Origin: Oscheius onirici
Taxonomy: Eukaryota; Nematoda; Chromadorea; Rhabditida; Rhabditidae
Reading direction: 5' to 3'
Assembly: GCA_932521025.1 (NCBI GenBank)
Contig: OW051470.1
Span: forward strand, 8,604,501-8,668,500
Length of the DNA stretch: 64,000 nucleotides
Shown here: positions 34,628 to 47,100 of the stretch, one piece after another
How positions within the stretch are numbered: the first letter of the stretch is position 1
Layout of the letters: each line of letters opens with the position of its first letter
The notes under the pieces: generated by a model
Database searches by the model: none
What the model was told of the DNA's origin: nothing
The model's input: only the letters and a program-made list of their open reading frames with translations
Made by a program: the position numbers and the translations under genes

Positions 34628-36198
34628 CTAGACGGTTGGTGGCTTCTGAAAGTGGAAATTTTTCAGTTCTCAGCTTTTCAGTTTTCAGTTTTTTCAGTTT
34701 TATATCTTTTTTGACACTGTTATGGTTTGGCAAGAAACTTGTAATCACTGTCTGGCGTGGATTTACGAAAAAAAAAACGAAAATAATCAAGCCATGGTGA
34801 GGGTTCCTGCGCAACATTTTGCTTTTTATATGCTGTCAGACTGATTGCTTACCCGCATTATTGTGTTGTTCATTTCACTATCGCTGTCAGCTTCTTCGAT
34901 TGCCTGCTTCTCCTGCACAGCGTCCTTAACTTATTTGTTAACATTAATTGTTCAAAACCTACTTTTCTACACGATTCATCCAACTTCCGTTCAATGACAC
35001 TGATCTTCTTGATATGTTCCTCGTCAATGGAATTTTCTATGACAGTCTGCTGCATTTCTTCTTTTTCTCTCACTCGTTTTTCTTCAAACGCCTTCCGAGC
35101 CAAGTTGTACACGTTGAAAATAGCGGGCTCGTTGATTTTGTGGATGTTCAGCAGTTCTCTGAAAACACATGAACTTTTCTGGATTTCAAAGCTTGGTTTT
35201 TATCAGCACAGTATAGTGGGTGCAGAGTTTTTTTTACTATCTAGAAGCCGCACACAAAAGATACGAAACGTGAGCTGATAAAAAGTGTTTGAGTGAAAGA
35301 CCATCAAACGGAGCAAAATATCGAGTCGGTTTGAATCAGGCAATTCGTCTCGGGAACCACACACAACTGCGCGAATTTCCAAATCTTTTGAAAAATCACC
35401 AAGGTTGAATTTATTTTTGGTCACTATTTTCTCAGCCTTTTCTTCTCATTTGCTTTCGCTTTTTTTAAACAAAGCCCTCCGCAGTATACCCACCTCAATC
35501 CTGCATTTTCCTCCCTCAAACTCGCCATAACTTCGGCCTTTTCTATCGTGTCCTGCTCACATCTGTTCAAACAATTGGTTAGCTGCCGATAGTAAAACCT
35601 AAAACGGTTTTCATAACAAAATGTCTAAGAAAATTACATGTTCCGCTCGTCCACGTTACACTTCTTCTTCCTTTCAGCCTCGTTCCTCTCGAATAGATGG
35701 GGTAAACTATTCGGATCCACTTTATTTTCTGGTCTAAAAGTAGAAAATGGTTTTTCTGCTTTTTTAAACGTACCTTGTCATCAGTTCCATCAGCGAACGA
35801 TGCCTGTACATAATGCTGTTGAGTCCTGCCAGCAACTCATCGTTAATTTCCTTCAATTCTAGGTTTTCTTTCTGAAAAATTTGTGTCATTTTTTTTATTA
35901 TCTTCTGCTCACCACATATTTCTGTATCAGCCGTGTTTCCTTGTGCAAATCACGAAGTAAAATCGCTCGAGTCTTTCCGTTTGCAGTAGCGCTGTTGAAT
36001 GAATCCACAGCCTCTTGATAATCTTTCATACAGTCAATTTTTGCTCTAACTGCACTCGCTCGACGTAGTACTTCTTCGAGGCTTTGATCTTCTGTTGTAA
36101 ACTAGGTAAAAATGATATGATTTTGACTTACGTCTAACAATATGGCACATAAGATCCTTAGCATCCCGAACCAGACATTCTACTTCTGGATTTGACAT
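34628..36198 (-). CDS. SIKE/FGFR1OP2-family coiled-coil protein
   Basis: Eight exons (36198-36132, 36091-35913, 35871-35774, 35733-35638, 35598-35494, 35158-34971, 34929-34853, 34645-34628) give 275 aa in frame. The protein is almost all helical coiled coil. Family-like blocks are ECLVRDAKDLMCHIV at the start, CMKDYQEAVDSFNSA, KENLELKEINDELLAGLNSI and MASLREENAGLRELLNIHK, the last parallel to the QENKGLREILQITR region of FGFR1OP2/SIKE1. In other animals these proteins are STRIPAK-complex subunits linking kinases and the cytoskeleton. The exon 6 donor was chosen because it alone keeps the acidic exon 7 (EEADSDSE) open. The last exon codes for only five residues (KPPTV). The start follows a TTTTCAG acceptor by about 10 nt. 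Confidence 0.82.
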
Positions 36199-37685
36199 GG
36201 TTTAATCGCTGAAAAGTATTTGTATGGTTCGAATTCAGAGGAAATGCGAAGAACTTGAGTCGTAGAAGACAAGTTGGTGATTGTGGGATGGGAAAATGAG
36301 GATTCCTTGCTGTTTGATAATGTTTCGCATGATAAAAACTTTATTTTGTCCGTTTACACTGACAAAATCAAAGAAGCCTCAATAAAGTTTCATATGACGT
36401 AAAAATAAGCTCCCTTCACATCATAGAAATCTCGTTCTTCTTACTAAATTAAAAAATCCTGCTCTTAACGTCCAATATCTGCTTTGGCTCTGTTCCGATA
36501 TCAAAAAAACAATTCTGATCGTTTTTATGTGTGGGAAAGAACGCAATAAATTGATCACGTTTTTTGGCAGCAGTCTTGGAGAGAAGAAAAATGAAACTCT
36601 CGCGACAAAAAGGCCAGTCTCCGTGCCTGCCTACCAAAAAGCTCCCCGTTTCCGCTGTAAATCGACGTCAGTTCAATTTTTTTGAGGAATTTCGAAATCA
36701 ATGTGGGTCTTAGTGATCCTACGGGCAGCCCAGGAGTAACTTCAGGATGCTGCCTCATTTGGTCGCTCCCAAATATATCGATGGTATACGTAGGTAGTAC
36801 TCGACGAGTACCATCGATACCAACCATAAAATCCCGAAAATTCTTTAAGACTGAGCCACGGCGACCGAAATTTGGTCATAAATTTGGGGCAAAAATTGCA
36901 ACAAATCCGGTTCAAAGTGGTATAATTTTGTAGTACTCAATTAGTAGAGTAACGAGTTTATCGAATTATCGAAAAATATTTTTTCCTTGCCGAGATACAG
37001 ACGTTTCAAGAAAAAAATTAAATTTGAACGCGCGCCAAATTCGTACGCAAAAGTGCGACATTTTCGATCTGACGCGCAATTTTTATTCGTAATTTAGTTA
37101 TTTCTCGTGCAGACATCATTTTTTCGGCTATTTGGGACGTACTCTTCGGCTATTTTTGTCGAACTGGTACCAATTGTTGTTCTGATAGATAAATTTGCCA
37201 TTATCTTGCTGGTACATGATAAAAAGGCAAAAACTCTTAGCAGACGGCGAGGGTGGCTGCCGAAGGCAGCCAAACCGAGTTTGAGAAACTATTCCTTAGC
37301 AGTTTTTGGATCTAACTTGAACTTGTAAGCTATTCCGGTTCTCTTATTGTTAGGAAAAAACCAAATTGGAGCTATTATGTGTTCGATAAAAAAAGACTTG
37401 TAGCTACTCGTTTTTGACAAAACACAAATTGACGCATAGTTGCAAGCTACTAAAGCTCTTCGTACAAACGCCTTGGCCTAGTCGGAGATATAAATGCGCC
37501 AAGAGTTTTTAACGGCTTTCTCCAAAAAAATTTCACTTTTCCCTCGAAGCTTCATTAAAAGATAATCTTAAGACGAGCGAGTCGGGATATGCGACGTCGC
37601 TATAGCGAACATACGGCCAACAAGTTAGTTTTTACTCAAAAATTATCCAAAAACGATAAAATCCAGGCCGGGCGTGTATGATCCA
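36199..37685. other. divergent intergenic region, SIKE-like / SANT-like genes
   Basis: About 1.5 kb with no supported gene. A small palindrome around 36775-36822 pairs ATCGATGGTA with TACCATCGAT across a short loop. Open frames at 36449-36933 overlap on opposite strands and are probably chance. An acceptor (AAATCCAG) about 20 nt before 37686 is the likely trans-splice site of the next gene. Confidence 0.55.
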
Positions 37686-40600
37686 ATGAAAGAGACGGCC
37701 ATACCGCTTCCATCATCTCGGAACAGGTACAATCCGGTGGTCCAGGATCGACCGCTGACCCCGGATGGGCTCGAGGAGCCGACAACAGTTCGCTCCTACA
37801 TTCGTCTGAGTAAGTCTCTTTTTTGTGTCTTTTTTTGTCGAAAAACGGTCTTTTTCTTCAAATTAGCAGAGAACTTGTCGAGCGATGGCCACAATAGCCA
37901 TAGTTAGACAGCATTTTATGAAAATAAGCGGTTGTTGCCACAGTAAGACAACCCTTTCTAGAAAAAATGTAGCGATACTCGTGACGTGTTTCACTTGCAT
38001 ACTTTCATTTTATGCAAGCAAACAATTCGAGATTTGTAAGAAGGAAAATCGACTAAAACTGATGAACAAGAAAGGGAGATTAGGTGGCCAAAAATCGATG
38101 GCCTTGCATGAAAAAAATCGTTAGATATCATTCAAAACTGGGATTTTCTTTCACTTTTACGTGAATTGACAAGGTTTTGACGGGAATTTACTCAAAACGA
38201 ACAAAAACCAGAATAAAGTCATTTTACTGGTGAGATGCTTAAAAAATCGATAAATTCTTTGCAGGGTCTTCTCTCAACTTTTTTCACTTTCTAAGGCTGT
38301 TTTCCATGCGAATAAGAGTGAAATTAGATAGAAAACTAAAAAAATCCAAGGAAACTTGATGAAAATGCTGAAATATTGGCCAAAAGTCGATAAAGACACA
38401 TTTCCCCAATTCTAAGGCAAAAATAAGAATTATAAGGGGAAAAGAAGCAAAAAGAACTGGTATTCGACAGAAAACTAGCCGCTGGGGATAGAGAGGGGGA
38501 AATCGAACGCTCTGGCTGTCCAAACGCGTCTTTGTTTGTCCAGTCACCCTCCTGTTCGTTTTTATACACAAAATGGTCAGATTTTGTCATTTTTGGAACT
38601 AAAAATAATGCAATTTTCAACTTTTGAGCCGAAGAATTCATTTTAATACTAAAATCTGGAAAATTTCAGACAAAAACACGAAAAGCCATCCGCTCCGAGA
38701 CAAAGCCGACCAGCAGCTGATGAACCAGAAGATACCGAAAAAGAGCTCCATTTTCAATGCGCCCCTGCTGCCTGTATTCAAACCGGACGAAAAAAAACGC
38801 GACGCTCTTTACAAGACGGCCCAGACGAGGACAAAAAGTGCTGTAATCAATGGGCGTCGAAACAGCGAAACGACGGAAAATGTGACGGCTGGAAAGATCG
38901 ATGCGCGAAGGAAAACGACGCCGGTGGTCTCGGAACGTCCGAAGAGAGCCTCCAGAACTCCGCCGAGTATCCAGAGGTGATTTTTTGGTTCAGTTTTTTC
39001 ATAATATTTTACCCGGTGCTTACCGGGTAAAACAGTTGATTCGAATTATTTTCTGAATATAAGGTGCGGGGCTGAAAATCAAAACAGTGACGCTTTGCCA
39101 AAACGTACATTTTGTTACGCAAATTTGCGTACATTTTCCACTCAAATTTGAATAAATCTCGTACACAATTTCGCGTAACGAAAAGTACGCAGCAAATTCG
39201 TTTGGCAACGGCTATACTCGTCCGTAAAGTTTGTTGGGAGAGTTCTAAAGTTTGTTTCACAGAGAACTCTCTTTTTTCGTGAACAGACGGTAATATGGTA
39301 CAAATGAGCCTGCTTATGGTGCAAATGGTTCCCAAAGCGAATAAACGGTTGCGTCATCGATCCATTTCGAAATGAACAGACAAATCTTCTTGGCCTGCTC
39401 ACAAGAAGAGGGATTATCGTGAGATTTTAGCTCTTCTCTTAGAGACCAATTAGCATGCAAAAATTGGATGCTTAACCAACAAATTATAACTTTCGCTGCG
39501 TATCTTTCAAAGTTGTTGGCTGAGTCTCCAACCACTGCGTACCGTAGATCTCGAGGGGAAGAGCTATCTTACGGTAATCCTTTTTTTTGTTGAAAAGACC
39601 ATATTTTACAAAATGCAGTCGTTGTTTGAGCCATGAAATCATAGATTTTTAACATAAAAGGGCTTTTTCAGAAAGCCCACCGGCGAGACAAATATCTCGA
39701 AGATAAGAGCCAAGACGCCTATAAGAGCCGTAACTCAGAGAGCCATGCAGATTGCCGCCATGGCTCAAGATCACGAAATTCGAAAAGAAGACCCTTATAG
39801 GTAACTTTTAAAAACTTTTTCAATCAAAATTTTCTCAGAAATATCACTCCAATCCGTCCCAAGGCGCTCAGTCCGCCTCGTGTTGTTTTCTCAACATCTT
39901 CCTCAACTTGGTAAGTTTTTATTTGACAATTCCGGCTAAATTTCTGATTTTCAGCCCCATTTGGACCGACGAGGACGAGAGCCTAATTACCAAAGAGATT
40001 TTCACAAACGGGGTCATGGACAATGCTGTCAGGTAAAAATCTTTTCATGTTCTTTTTTCGCGGAGGAACGTTTTGAGAAGCTTCGGTGAAGAAGAACAGT
40101 AGCCAAAGCACCAAAAACGATCTCAAACTCGATGATTTCAACTTTTTTTTATGCTGAACAGAAAAAAAACTTGAAACAGAAGAGTCTAAAAATGGAATGT
40201 TTTTAGTCTAATTCGGGACCTCGGGATGAGACCGAGTGCGTTCGAAAGAGCATCGAAAATAATGGTTCTTGGTAGATTTTCAGCTGCCGAATGAATAGCG
40301 TGACCTCTGGAGCGGTTTTAATTTTGGTATTTCCGTGCCCCAGCACTTGGCCAAACGGCGCATCTTCTAACGCAAAGGAAACAAGTGGCGCAGCTGGAAA
40401 TAGAGGTTGTGTAAGCAAATACTGTTTGGAAAAAATTAGCAAAAAAGATTCATCGGTGAAAATATTCGAACCCGAGAAGAAAAAAGTGGTAAGCAAGAGC
40501 ATTCTCTGCGCCACTTGTTTCCTTTGCGTTAGAAGATGCGCCGTTTGGCCAAGTGCTGGGGCACGGAAATACCAAAATTAAAACCGCTCCAGAGGTCACG

Positions 40601-41273
40601 CTATTTATTCGGCAGCTGAAAATCTACCAAGAACCATTTTTTCGCTGCTCTTTCGAATGCACTCGGTCTCATCCCGAGGTCTCGAATTAGACTAAAAACA
40701 TTCCCTTGTAAACCGAAACAAGTTACCATTTTCGTACTCACGCTAAAGGCTTCCGCGGGCAAACACAAAGACGCCAGCCCCACCAATTAATGAGATCCTA
40801 GTCGGAATTCTCTTGTTACGGTTTGTTCAATAAAACGAGGGCTCTACCGTAACCTCTTCAGTTGGCCAGGAAACATGGCTGAGTGTCCTACGTTTCGTGT
40901 TATTCCGGTCTCGCTACAAACTAAATGGGTAACTTCGGAACCCTCTTTTTATTGAACAAACCATATCATTTTCAAATTGCGTGTGAAGAAAAAGATCTAT
41001 TTTTCATGCCTTTGATGAAAACGTTCGGCTCTGACACCCAGAAATAACTACGCTCTGCCAGAATAAACGTTCATATTCCCGCTCTCCATTTCTTCTTCCA
41101 GACGCCACAAGAACCGCATCATCGAGACCGTCAAGAGACGAGTATATTTCAAGCTGAAGACCCGAATCACCTGTCCCGCTCTCAGACTCGCCATGGAGAG
41201 ATACCAAGAGAAGAAGACAAAGGGAGAATTGTCTCTTCCGGAGGAGGCCGTCATAACCATAGATTCCGACTAA
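37686..41273 (+). CDS. basic nuclear-type protein with possible SANT/Myb segment
   Basis: Six exons (37686-37809, 38670-38976, 39672-39800, 39839-39910, 39955-40032, 41102-41273) give 293 aa in frame. The first 200 residues are low-complexity, Lys/Arg/Pro/Thr-rich, with KTTPVVSERPKRASRTPP. At about 213-255, CPIWTDEDESLITKEIF followed by RRHKNRIIETVKRRVYFKLK has the spacing of a Myb/SANT helix set. The end is acidic (EEAVITIDSD). I do not recognise an orthologue. Charge and the SANT-like part suggest a chromatin-associated protein. The 1.1-kb last intron contains two inverted-repeat elements. Its stop lies 11 bp from that of the convergent gene, so the 3' ends overlap. Confidence 0.7.
40201..40700. 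mobile_element. long foldback element, ~200-bp arms
   Basis: Bases about 40201-40402 are a near-perfect inverse of about 40505-40700, with a loop of about 100 bp. Matching landmarks are GCACTTGGCCAAACGGCGCA on the left with TGCGCCGTTTGGCCAAGTGC on the right, and ACCTCGGGATGAGACCGAGT with ACTCGGTCTCATCCCGAGGT. Only scattered differences are seen, so it is young. Open frames across it read through the palindrome. It lies in the last intron of the SANT-like gene, whose transcript would form long double-stranded RNA here. Confidence 0.85.
40815..40965. mobile_element. small MITE with TTTGTTCAATAAAA ends
   Basis: About 150 bp. The left end reads ACGGTTTGTTCAATAAAACG and the right end is the inverse TTTTTATTGAACAAACCAT. 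It has no coding capacity. It follows the long foldback element in the same intron and its terminal bases resemble the GTCTGTTCAA ends of other elements here. Confidence 0.7.
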
Positions 41274-41284
41274 AATTTTCCTCC

Positions 41285-42648
41285 TCATTTCATCTCAGAA
41301 ACGATCTCACTTTTCCCACGTTTAAAAGGGTTAATTTGACGGAATCGAGGGGTATCATGCAGAAACGGTCGTTTCTTGGAATCCTTTACCGCTCTCAGGT
41401 CTCGACCACTGCCCAGTTTCTTCTCATTCAGGAGGTGACATCCTGACCGAGTCGTGAAGACATCTTCTTGATTGGAGTTGTCTTCTTGTTCGGGTAGACG
41501 GCTGCTTGACTTGGCGGAATCACTAGAGACGAGCATCGCTGGCGGAGCCATGAGTGTTGACTTGACAATCCCGCTGTGTCGCAGTTCTGGGATTGGAATC
41601 CTCTTCTTTCCACAGTAGATTCTGGCCTTGGTAGAATCGCTGAGGAGCGCTTGAGGAAGCACTCGCACAGCTTGTGAAAATAAAAGCAACGTTTCAATCC
41701 AATTAAATATGCATGCGCCCACGTTTCAATCCAATTAAATATGCATGCTTATTAGCGATCATCATATATTTTCTATATGTCGCTCCATATAATCGGGCTC
41801 TCTCTTGCCGTCTTGGACCAGTTTTCTCCGACATGTGCTACAAAATCATCTATCCAGCGGGTTTTCGGTCGGCCTTCTATTATGACCTTCTTATATTCGT
41901 TTGTATGTCCAGGGCCTCCATTCGACTGTGCAGGGTGCGTCACAATTACAGGCCCATCTAGGTCATCCAATCATTAGGGTCTAGCTCTGTTACGAAGCAG
42001 TTAATCTGGTAATACTCGAGCAGGCGTCCCCCCCCCCCTTCGTTCAAATACTTTTTCGCGGTCTTTTTCAACTTTGCGGGAATTCTGGTTTTTTCTTCTT
42101 CTTTTCTCGTTTTCTACGATTTCCTCAGCATTTTCGATAGTTTTTCACGTGTTTTCTTCGTAGAATGGTGGTAAAAAGCATGGAATTGCATAAAGATCGT
42201 ATATTTTATGAAAATATGAAGAAAAAAAGCCCATACACTGAGAAAACAACAAGAAAATGACGCATGGATGTGATTCCTGGAGAGATTGCGATTAAAGGAC
42301 TGTCGATGGTGAGTCTTACAGCGATAAAACGAAAAAGTTAAGAGAAAAACTATACAAGGAGTGAAACCTTAGGCCCGTAGGTCAGTCGCGTTACCTATGG
42401 CCCGTTAAGATCCGACTCTTGTCCAACTTTACGAAGAATTCAAGGACCCCGTCCGCACCACGGCATTCCTTCGCCACTTTGATCTTCTGCCAGCTGCTGA
42501 TGCGGTCGGTCAGAATGGGAGAGGGAACGACTTTCTTGCCGTCTGTCACCAGAAGCCGTTCTGTATCGGTAAAATAAAGAACTTCACGAAGAATGGTAGA
42601 CCGATCTTCCGCTGTGATAAGTGTCGTAACGAGAAATCTGCTCACCAT
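41285..42648 (-). CDS. unrecognised two-exon gene (model uncertain)
   Basis: The 5' part (42648 to about 42396) opens with MVSRFLVTTLITAEDRS and contains REVLYFTDTERLLVTDGKK, ending near ILTGHR. The 3' part (about 41678-41285) encodes a Ser/Lys-rich tail with ARIYCGKKRIPIPELRHSG and HDTPRFRQINPFKRGK. A good donor (ATAG|GTAACG) does not match the phase of the downstream acceptor (CACAAG). A weaker donor (AAGA|GTCGG) would. The two parts may therefore be separate genes. The intervening 0.7 kb holds a retrotransposon remnant and a 32-bp tandem duplication. No family is recognised. Confidence 0.45.
41689..41749. repeat. 32-bp tandem duplication
   Basis: A unit containing TTTCAATCCAATTAAATATG occurs twice head to tail beside the last exon of the minus-strand gene. 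The duplication touches the region where its acceptor must lie and may explain the odd splice site. Confidence 0.85.
41773..41970 (-). mobile_element. LINE reverse-transcriptase C-terminal remnant
   Basis: The minus-strand frame ends with GRPKTRWIDDFVAHVGENW, followed by SKTARESPIIW. The GRPKxRWxDD...W...ARxxxxW pattern is typical of the C-terminal end of non-LTR retrotransposon ORF2 proteins. Upstream sequence (GPVIVTHPAQS) does not continue the RT. Only about 35 residues of homology survive, so this is a dead fragment within the intron of the unrecognised gene. Confidence 0.65.
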
Positions 42649-44119
42649 GGACTTCTTTCTGCCGCCTTACCGGCCCGATCATCGTTGTCGCAATGAAGAT
42701 TAACTGGAAAATGCAAATAAAGCTTTAAAAGCAAAAATTTCATAATGAAGTTTTTTTCAAATTTCCCAAAGTGCCTGATAACTTCTTCTCAAGGTAGTTT
42801 TAGTCAACAGTGTTGACTCAACACCAGGTTTGCAACGCCCTTCCAGTTCCAAAGTAATGTACTATCACCCATATATTCCTTGTGTGGGAACTACCGAATG
42901 CAGAAGCAAAGTCTCCCAATAGTGACTTGTCTAAACTTGTTACTACGAAGTTAGTTATCCAAAACATTTTTACTCTGTTTTTATTTTTTGCAAGTGTATT
43001 TGGGCAGTGTTCATTGAGGAAAAAAAGAGAAATACTGAAGAAAACAACGCTAAAAACGACGATACCTAATCGTTACTCACTTTTACGAAAGAAATTTCCG
43101 CACATCACTGATCAGAAAGCTAAGAAAAATTTGAAATTTGGAAAAAAAGCTCGAGCCGAGCCGGCTCGCGGACCCCCTTCGAGCGAGCCGGCTCGTGGGC
43201 CAAAAACAGGCTCGAGCTGCCCAAGTATAATGGTGATAATTAAAAAACACGCGTTTATGCCACAGCGTCCTCATTATTTGGACATTTAGGGTGGCTTTCG
43301 CAAGAATGAGCTGCTCAGCGGACAATGAAAACGGTTTTTTCTTGGCTATGATGCCTTGAAACCCATATAAATAATGTTTTTCTCAAATGTTTTTCATAGT
43401 TTCTCAGATAGCGATTTACCGGAAAGTTTTTCTGCGCCTTCAATTTCTTGCGGTCTACAGTTTTTCTGAGTACCGTTAGAAATCTTGATACAGAAATAGG
43501 ATATTGTGGGCCCGTAATTGTGACGCACCCTCTACACTCCAGTACCGTCCAGAGTCTCTCTGACGGTATGTATAACCATGTTTCGGAACCATACAGACAG
43601 CACGTCTTAAATATGCATATTTATTGAACTCTCTTATCTTTTTTCTGGTATCACACTTTCGGACTGGACTGGAGTTGAGGGAGAATTGTACAGGATGTGA
43701 ATCTTTTGGACTGGGATTATATGAGGGGCGGAAACGTAACAAAAATCTCAAAATATCAGTATTTTGGTGTAGAGAGAAATATACACGAATTTGGGTGGGA
43801 AATATAGTATATAACAACCGCATCATTTGATTTTTCTCTGTCTCTACAATTTGTATTCCTTGAAGATTTGTATCGGGGAGTAAAAAAAAACTAGGAGAAA
43901 ATTTACAGATCACAGGATTTTGGGTGGTGAATAAATACTGGGAAACTAGGATTTTCTAGAGCTTAAAATGGGAGGGAAACTAAACTTTTGAGAAACCCGT
44001 CGGCTTATAATTACACTGTAGACTAAAAAATATGAGAATAAGTAGTTGGAAAATACGCGGGAGGAATCACACGAAGACGAGAGGTAACTTGTGCTTAGAG
44101 GAGGAGGAGGAATGTCTGT
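42649..44119. other. intergenic region with retroelement scrap
   Basis: No gene is supported. The region contains a second LINE-like scrap (43510-43615). A GC-rich segment near 43150-43220 repeats GAGCCGGCTCG in both orientations. The rest is AT-rich. The promoter of the minus-strand gene at 42648 and the 3' untranslated region of MED15 should lie at its two ends. Confidence 0.55.
43510..43615 (-). mobile_element. LINE reverse-transcriptase scrap
   Basis: One minus-strand frame reads IFKTCCLYGSETWLYIPSER. The LYGSETW core is the common motif after the RT palm in RTE/CR1-like LINEs. It runs for about 35 codons. A 24-bp string, GGGCCCGTAATTGTGACGCA plus four bases, recurs in opposite orientation beside the remnant at 41773. 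Confidence 0.5.
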
Positions 44120-47100
44120 CTAACTGCTTAGAAGATCGTAGTTGAAGAGGTCGTCGAAGGAGCTCAGCGAATTGGCCGGGTTGCTCTGCGTCGAATAGTA
44201 GTTGGTGACGCTGACTGACTGAAAAATAGCCGATATATAAAGGAAGCAGCATCTTTGTAAACTATATAAGAAATTAGCTCGATTCTCTCAGTTTTCTCTT
44301 AAAAATGGCCTAACCGAGCCTGAGAACCTTGTCTTGTTTCACAGGTCCCCCTAAAGATGCCTGCTGTTGATTCGGATAGTGACTTTAATCAAACTCGTAA
44401 TTACCGTGAATGGAAGTGAGGAAATGACTTTGCCCAAAAATGATGAAAATATGGACTTTCAGTCGAATTTTCACTTGTTTTAACCGCAACTTTGTTTTCT
44501 TTTGAATTCAGAGCGTAAAAAGATTCCCAAAACAGAAACGTTACTCGAAAGCTGTTCTACAACAAAAAACTTACCCAAGCATTGAGATAATCCGTCACGG
44601 AATGCAGTCCTCCCCTACTCAGATGCTGATGGATGGTATTCTGAAGGTCGTCATAGAAATACGAGTCCAGATCCAGCTGGGCACGGACGACTTGAATTGA
44701 GCCATTCGGGTAGTTTATCGGGATAGCCAGACGCAGATTCGGCACGCTGTGTGATTCTGGAACATCCTTTTTGGTAAAATAGGACCGAAATTAAAAAATT
44801 GTCATTTTTAGTGAGAATTCATTATTTTTAAGCGAATTTCAAGCCAAAACGTACTCAGTTTGAAGCAGACCAAGACGCTCTGGGTGTCGTGCGGCTCCGG
44901 CACTCCGTCAATATCGAAACGGTCCTTTAGGCCCGTTGCTTCGCGAAGGGCCGCGTCCGGTACCGTCGCCCGCGACTGCTGAGGATGTGGCGGATGGCTG
45001 CTTTCCATCGGCGTCGGCAAGAAATCGTCCATGTTGTAGAGGTCGTCCATGCCGCCTGGCTGTTCGGCGGAGCCGTTACTGCCGTTCGTCGAGGTGTTTC
45101 CATTGAGCATGGAACCGCCGAGACCATGGCCGAGGGTATTTGCTGAAAAGCAAGAGTAATTAATAGCATTTTTGACTCATATTTCCTAATTTAGTCATGT
45201 ACGCAGCCTAAAATGACGTTTTTCTCCGATTTCATTGTACTTTTTTCGGTCATTTCCGCAACATTTTGACCCTGTTCATTGATCCCCCTTCCACAATAGG
45301 AATGTTTCCGCTATCGGAACAGACCATACAGCTAAAAGTACTGCTATCAGGAAGTCTTGTCGCAGATAAGGAGAACATGTGGCTACCCTTGCCTAAGTAG
45401 CTCTGATATCATGGTCTTTCGCAACTTTTAAGATGCTTGAAAATGACGTGCTTTCCGTAAATTATTGGCAGAACAAAAACATGTACTTTTTCCGTGTAAA
45501 CTTCAAAAAATAAACAGTTGTGTACCCAATTTCAGGTATTCACGCGTTCATTCTACGGGAGTTAAAAACGCAATTTGGAGGGAAAAGAATAAAAAATACG
45601 CTAATTTGCGCGCATTTTTTCGCTTTTATACCGATCAATACGTAATTACTTTATACGTGTCACGATTAATAGCTACGTAAATTCGCACGAATTCAGACCG
45701 AAATATACGCACCTACGTACTTTTCAACCGTTTTAAAAGTGGTAACAAACCTTGCTGCAAAACGCCTCCCGAAGCCGGCGGCGTGTTCATGTGCGTATCC
45801 ATGGCTCCCGGAACCGGTATTCTTATGGGATCTCCAATCGCTTCGGGGCCTCCCATCGGGGGATTCATCTGAGTCTGTGACGGCTGTCTCATCTTGAATT
45901 TAAGGCGTTTTTTTGCTTAAAATGTGACCAAAAACCTGTTGTTGACGAAGCTGCTGCGGACTCGGATAGGGACGATGATGTTCGACGGAATTCCGATCGT
46001 AGCCCTGATGGATGGGGCCGGGAGCTGACCCCATGTGCGGCGGCATCATCATGTCTAGAGATTACGGTATTTTAGATAAAAAGACGTTAAATTACTTGGT
46101 TGATGTTGCATCGGGTGATTCCACATCTGTTGAGGATGATGACCCCATTGTTGTTGATGGTGCGGCGGCTGCATCGGATGACCACCGTAGCCCATCGGAT
46201 GATGCTGCATCGGATCCATTCCGCCGAGTTGGTGTGGTCGTTGCATCGTCTGAGAGCTCTGAGCTGCTGCTTGTTGTTGCATGTGGGAGGCATGGCCGTC
46301 CGTTGGCTGGCCCTGAAAATAAAAGGACTTAAAAATGATAACAATTTAGACTTTTTTTTCCAGTTTAGAGTCTCTCAACGAGATTATAGTACCAGCTTTT
46401 CGCGCTAAGTTTAGAACAGTTGAGTTAGCTCCCGTTTTCATAAGCAAAAGACGGCGGAACGCCATGATTTGTGCGCTGTTTCAGCTAGAAAAAGAATAAC
46501 TTTCAAGATTTCCTTATCCTAAAATCGTCAAAGTTTAGAAAGACAGAATTATCGTAATCCGATAGCGTTTGTCTTCGAGTTTCTATTTCAACAGGCCCAA
46601 ATTAGGTGAGCCGCCGAAATCAAATTTTGTAGTAAACTGCAGCACGAAATTTTGCGAACGGTTCGAAAAGAGAAAAAGCTTCGTCCGTTTTTGAGCTATT
46701 CTGTGTTTACCTTCATACTTCACCTTTTTTCACGATTTTATGCGTTTTTCCAAGAATTCCTCAAAAACGAACCAAATACTCTGCCTTCTTGTAGATCCAC
46801 GTCTCCAGGTTGATGAGATAGTCGAGGCCGACGACACGTCTGCCCTCCAGAACGCCAAGCATCGTCTCCAGCTTCCCGGCTGCCTCGTGATTGTTTTCCA
46901 TTCGACACTGCTGAGCCCGCATTCTGAATTGTAGTTTTTAAGGGCTTAAAACAATGTCTACTTTAGGTTTTCGCAGTACGGCTTCAGCGCCCTTAGTTTC
47001 TCATTGTAGATGGCCTGCGTTTGAGGTGTCATCGGCACTCCGGGACCCTGGGCGACGCCCATTGGATGCTGTCCAGCCATGCTCGTATCCATATGACCTC

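Noticed and set aside
40291..40581. Open frames of about 100 codons on both strands across the foldback
   Set aside because: They read the two arms of the same palindrome in opposite senses, so they are products of the inverted repeat.
41689..41749. Two direct repeats resembling the start of a CRISPR array
   Set aside because: There are only two copies, adjacent without unique spacers, in a eukaryotic genome. It is a simple tandem duplication.
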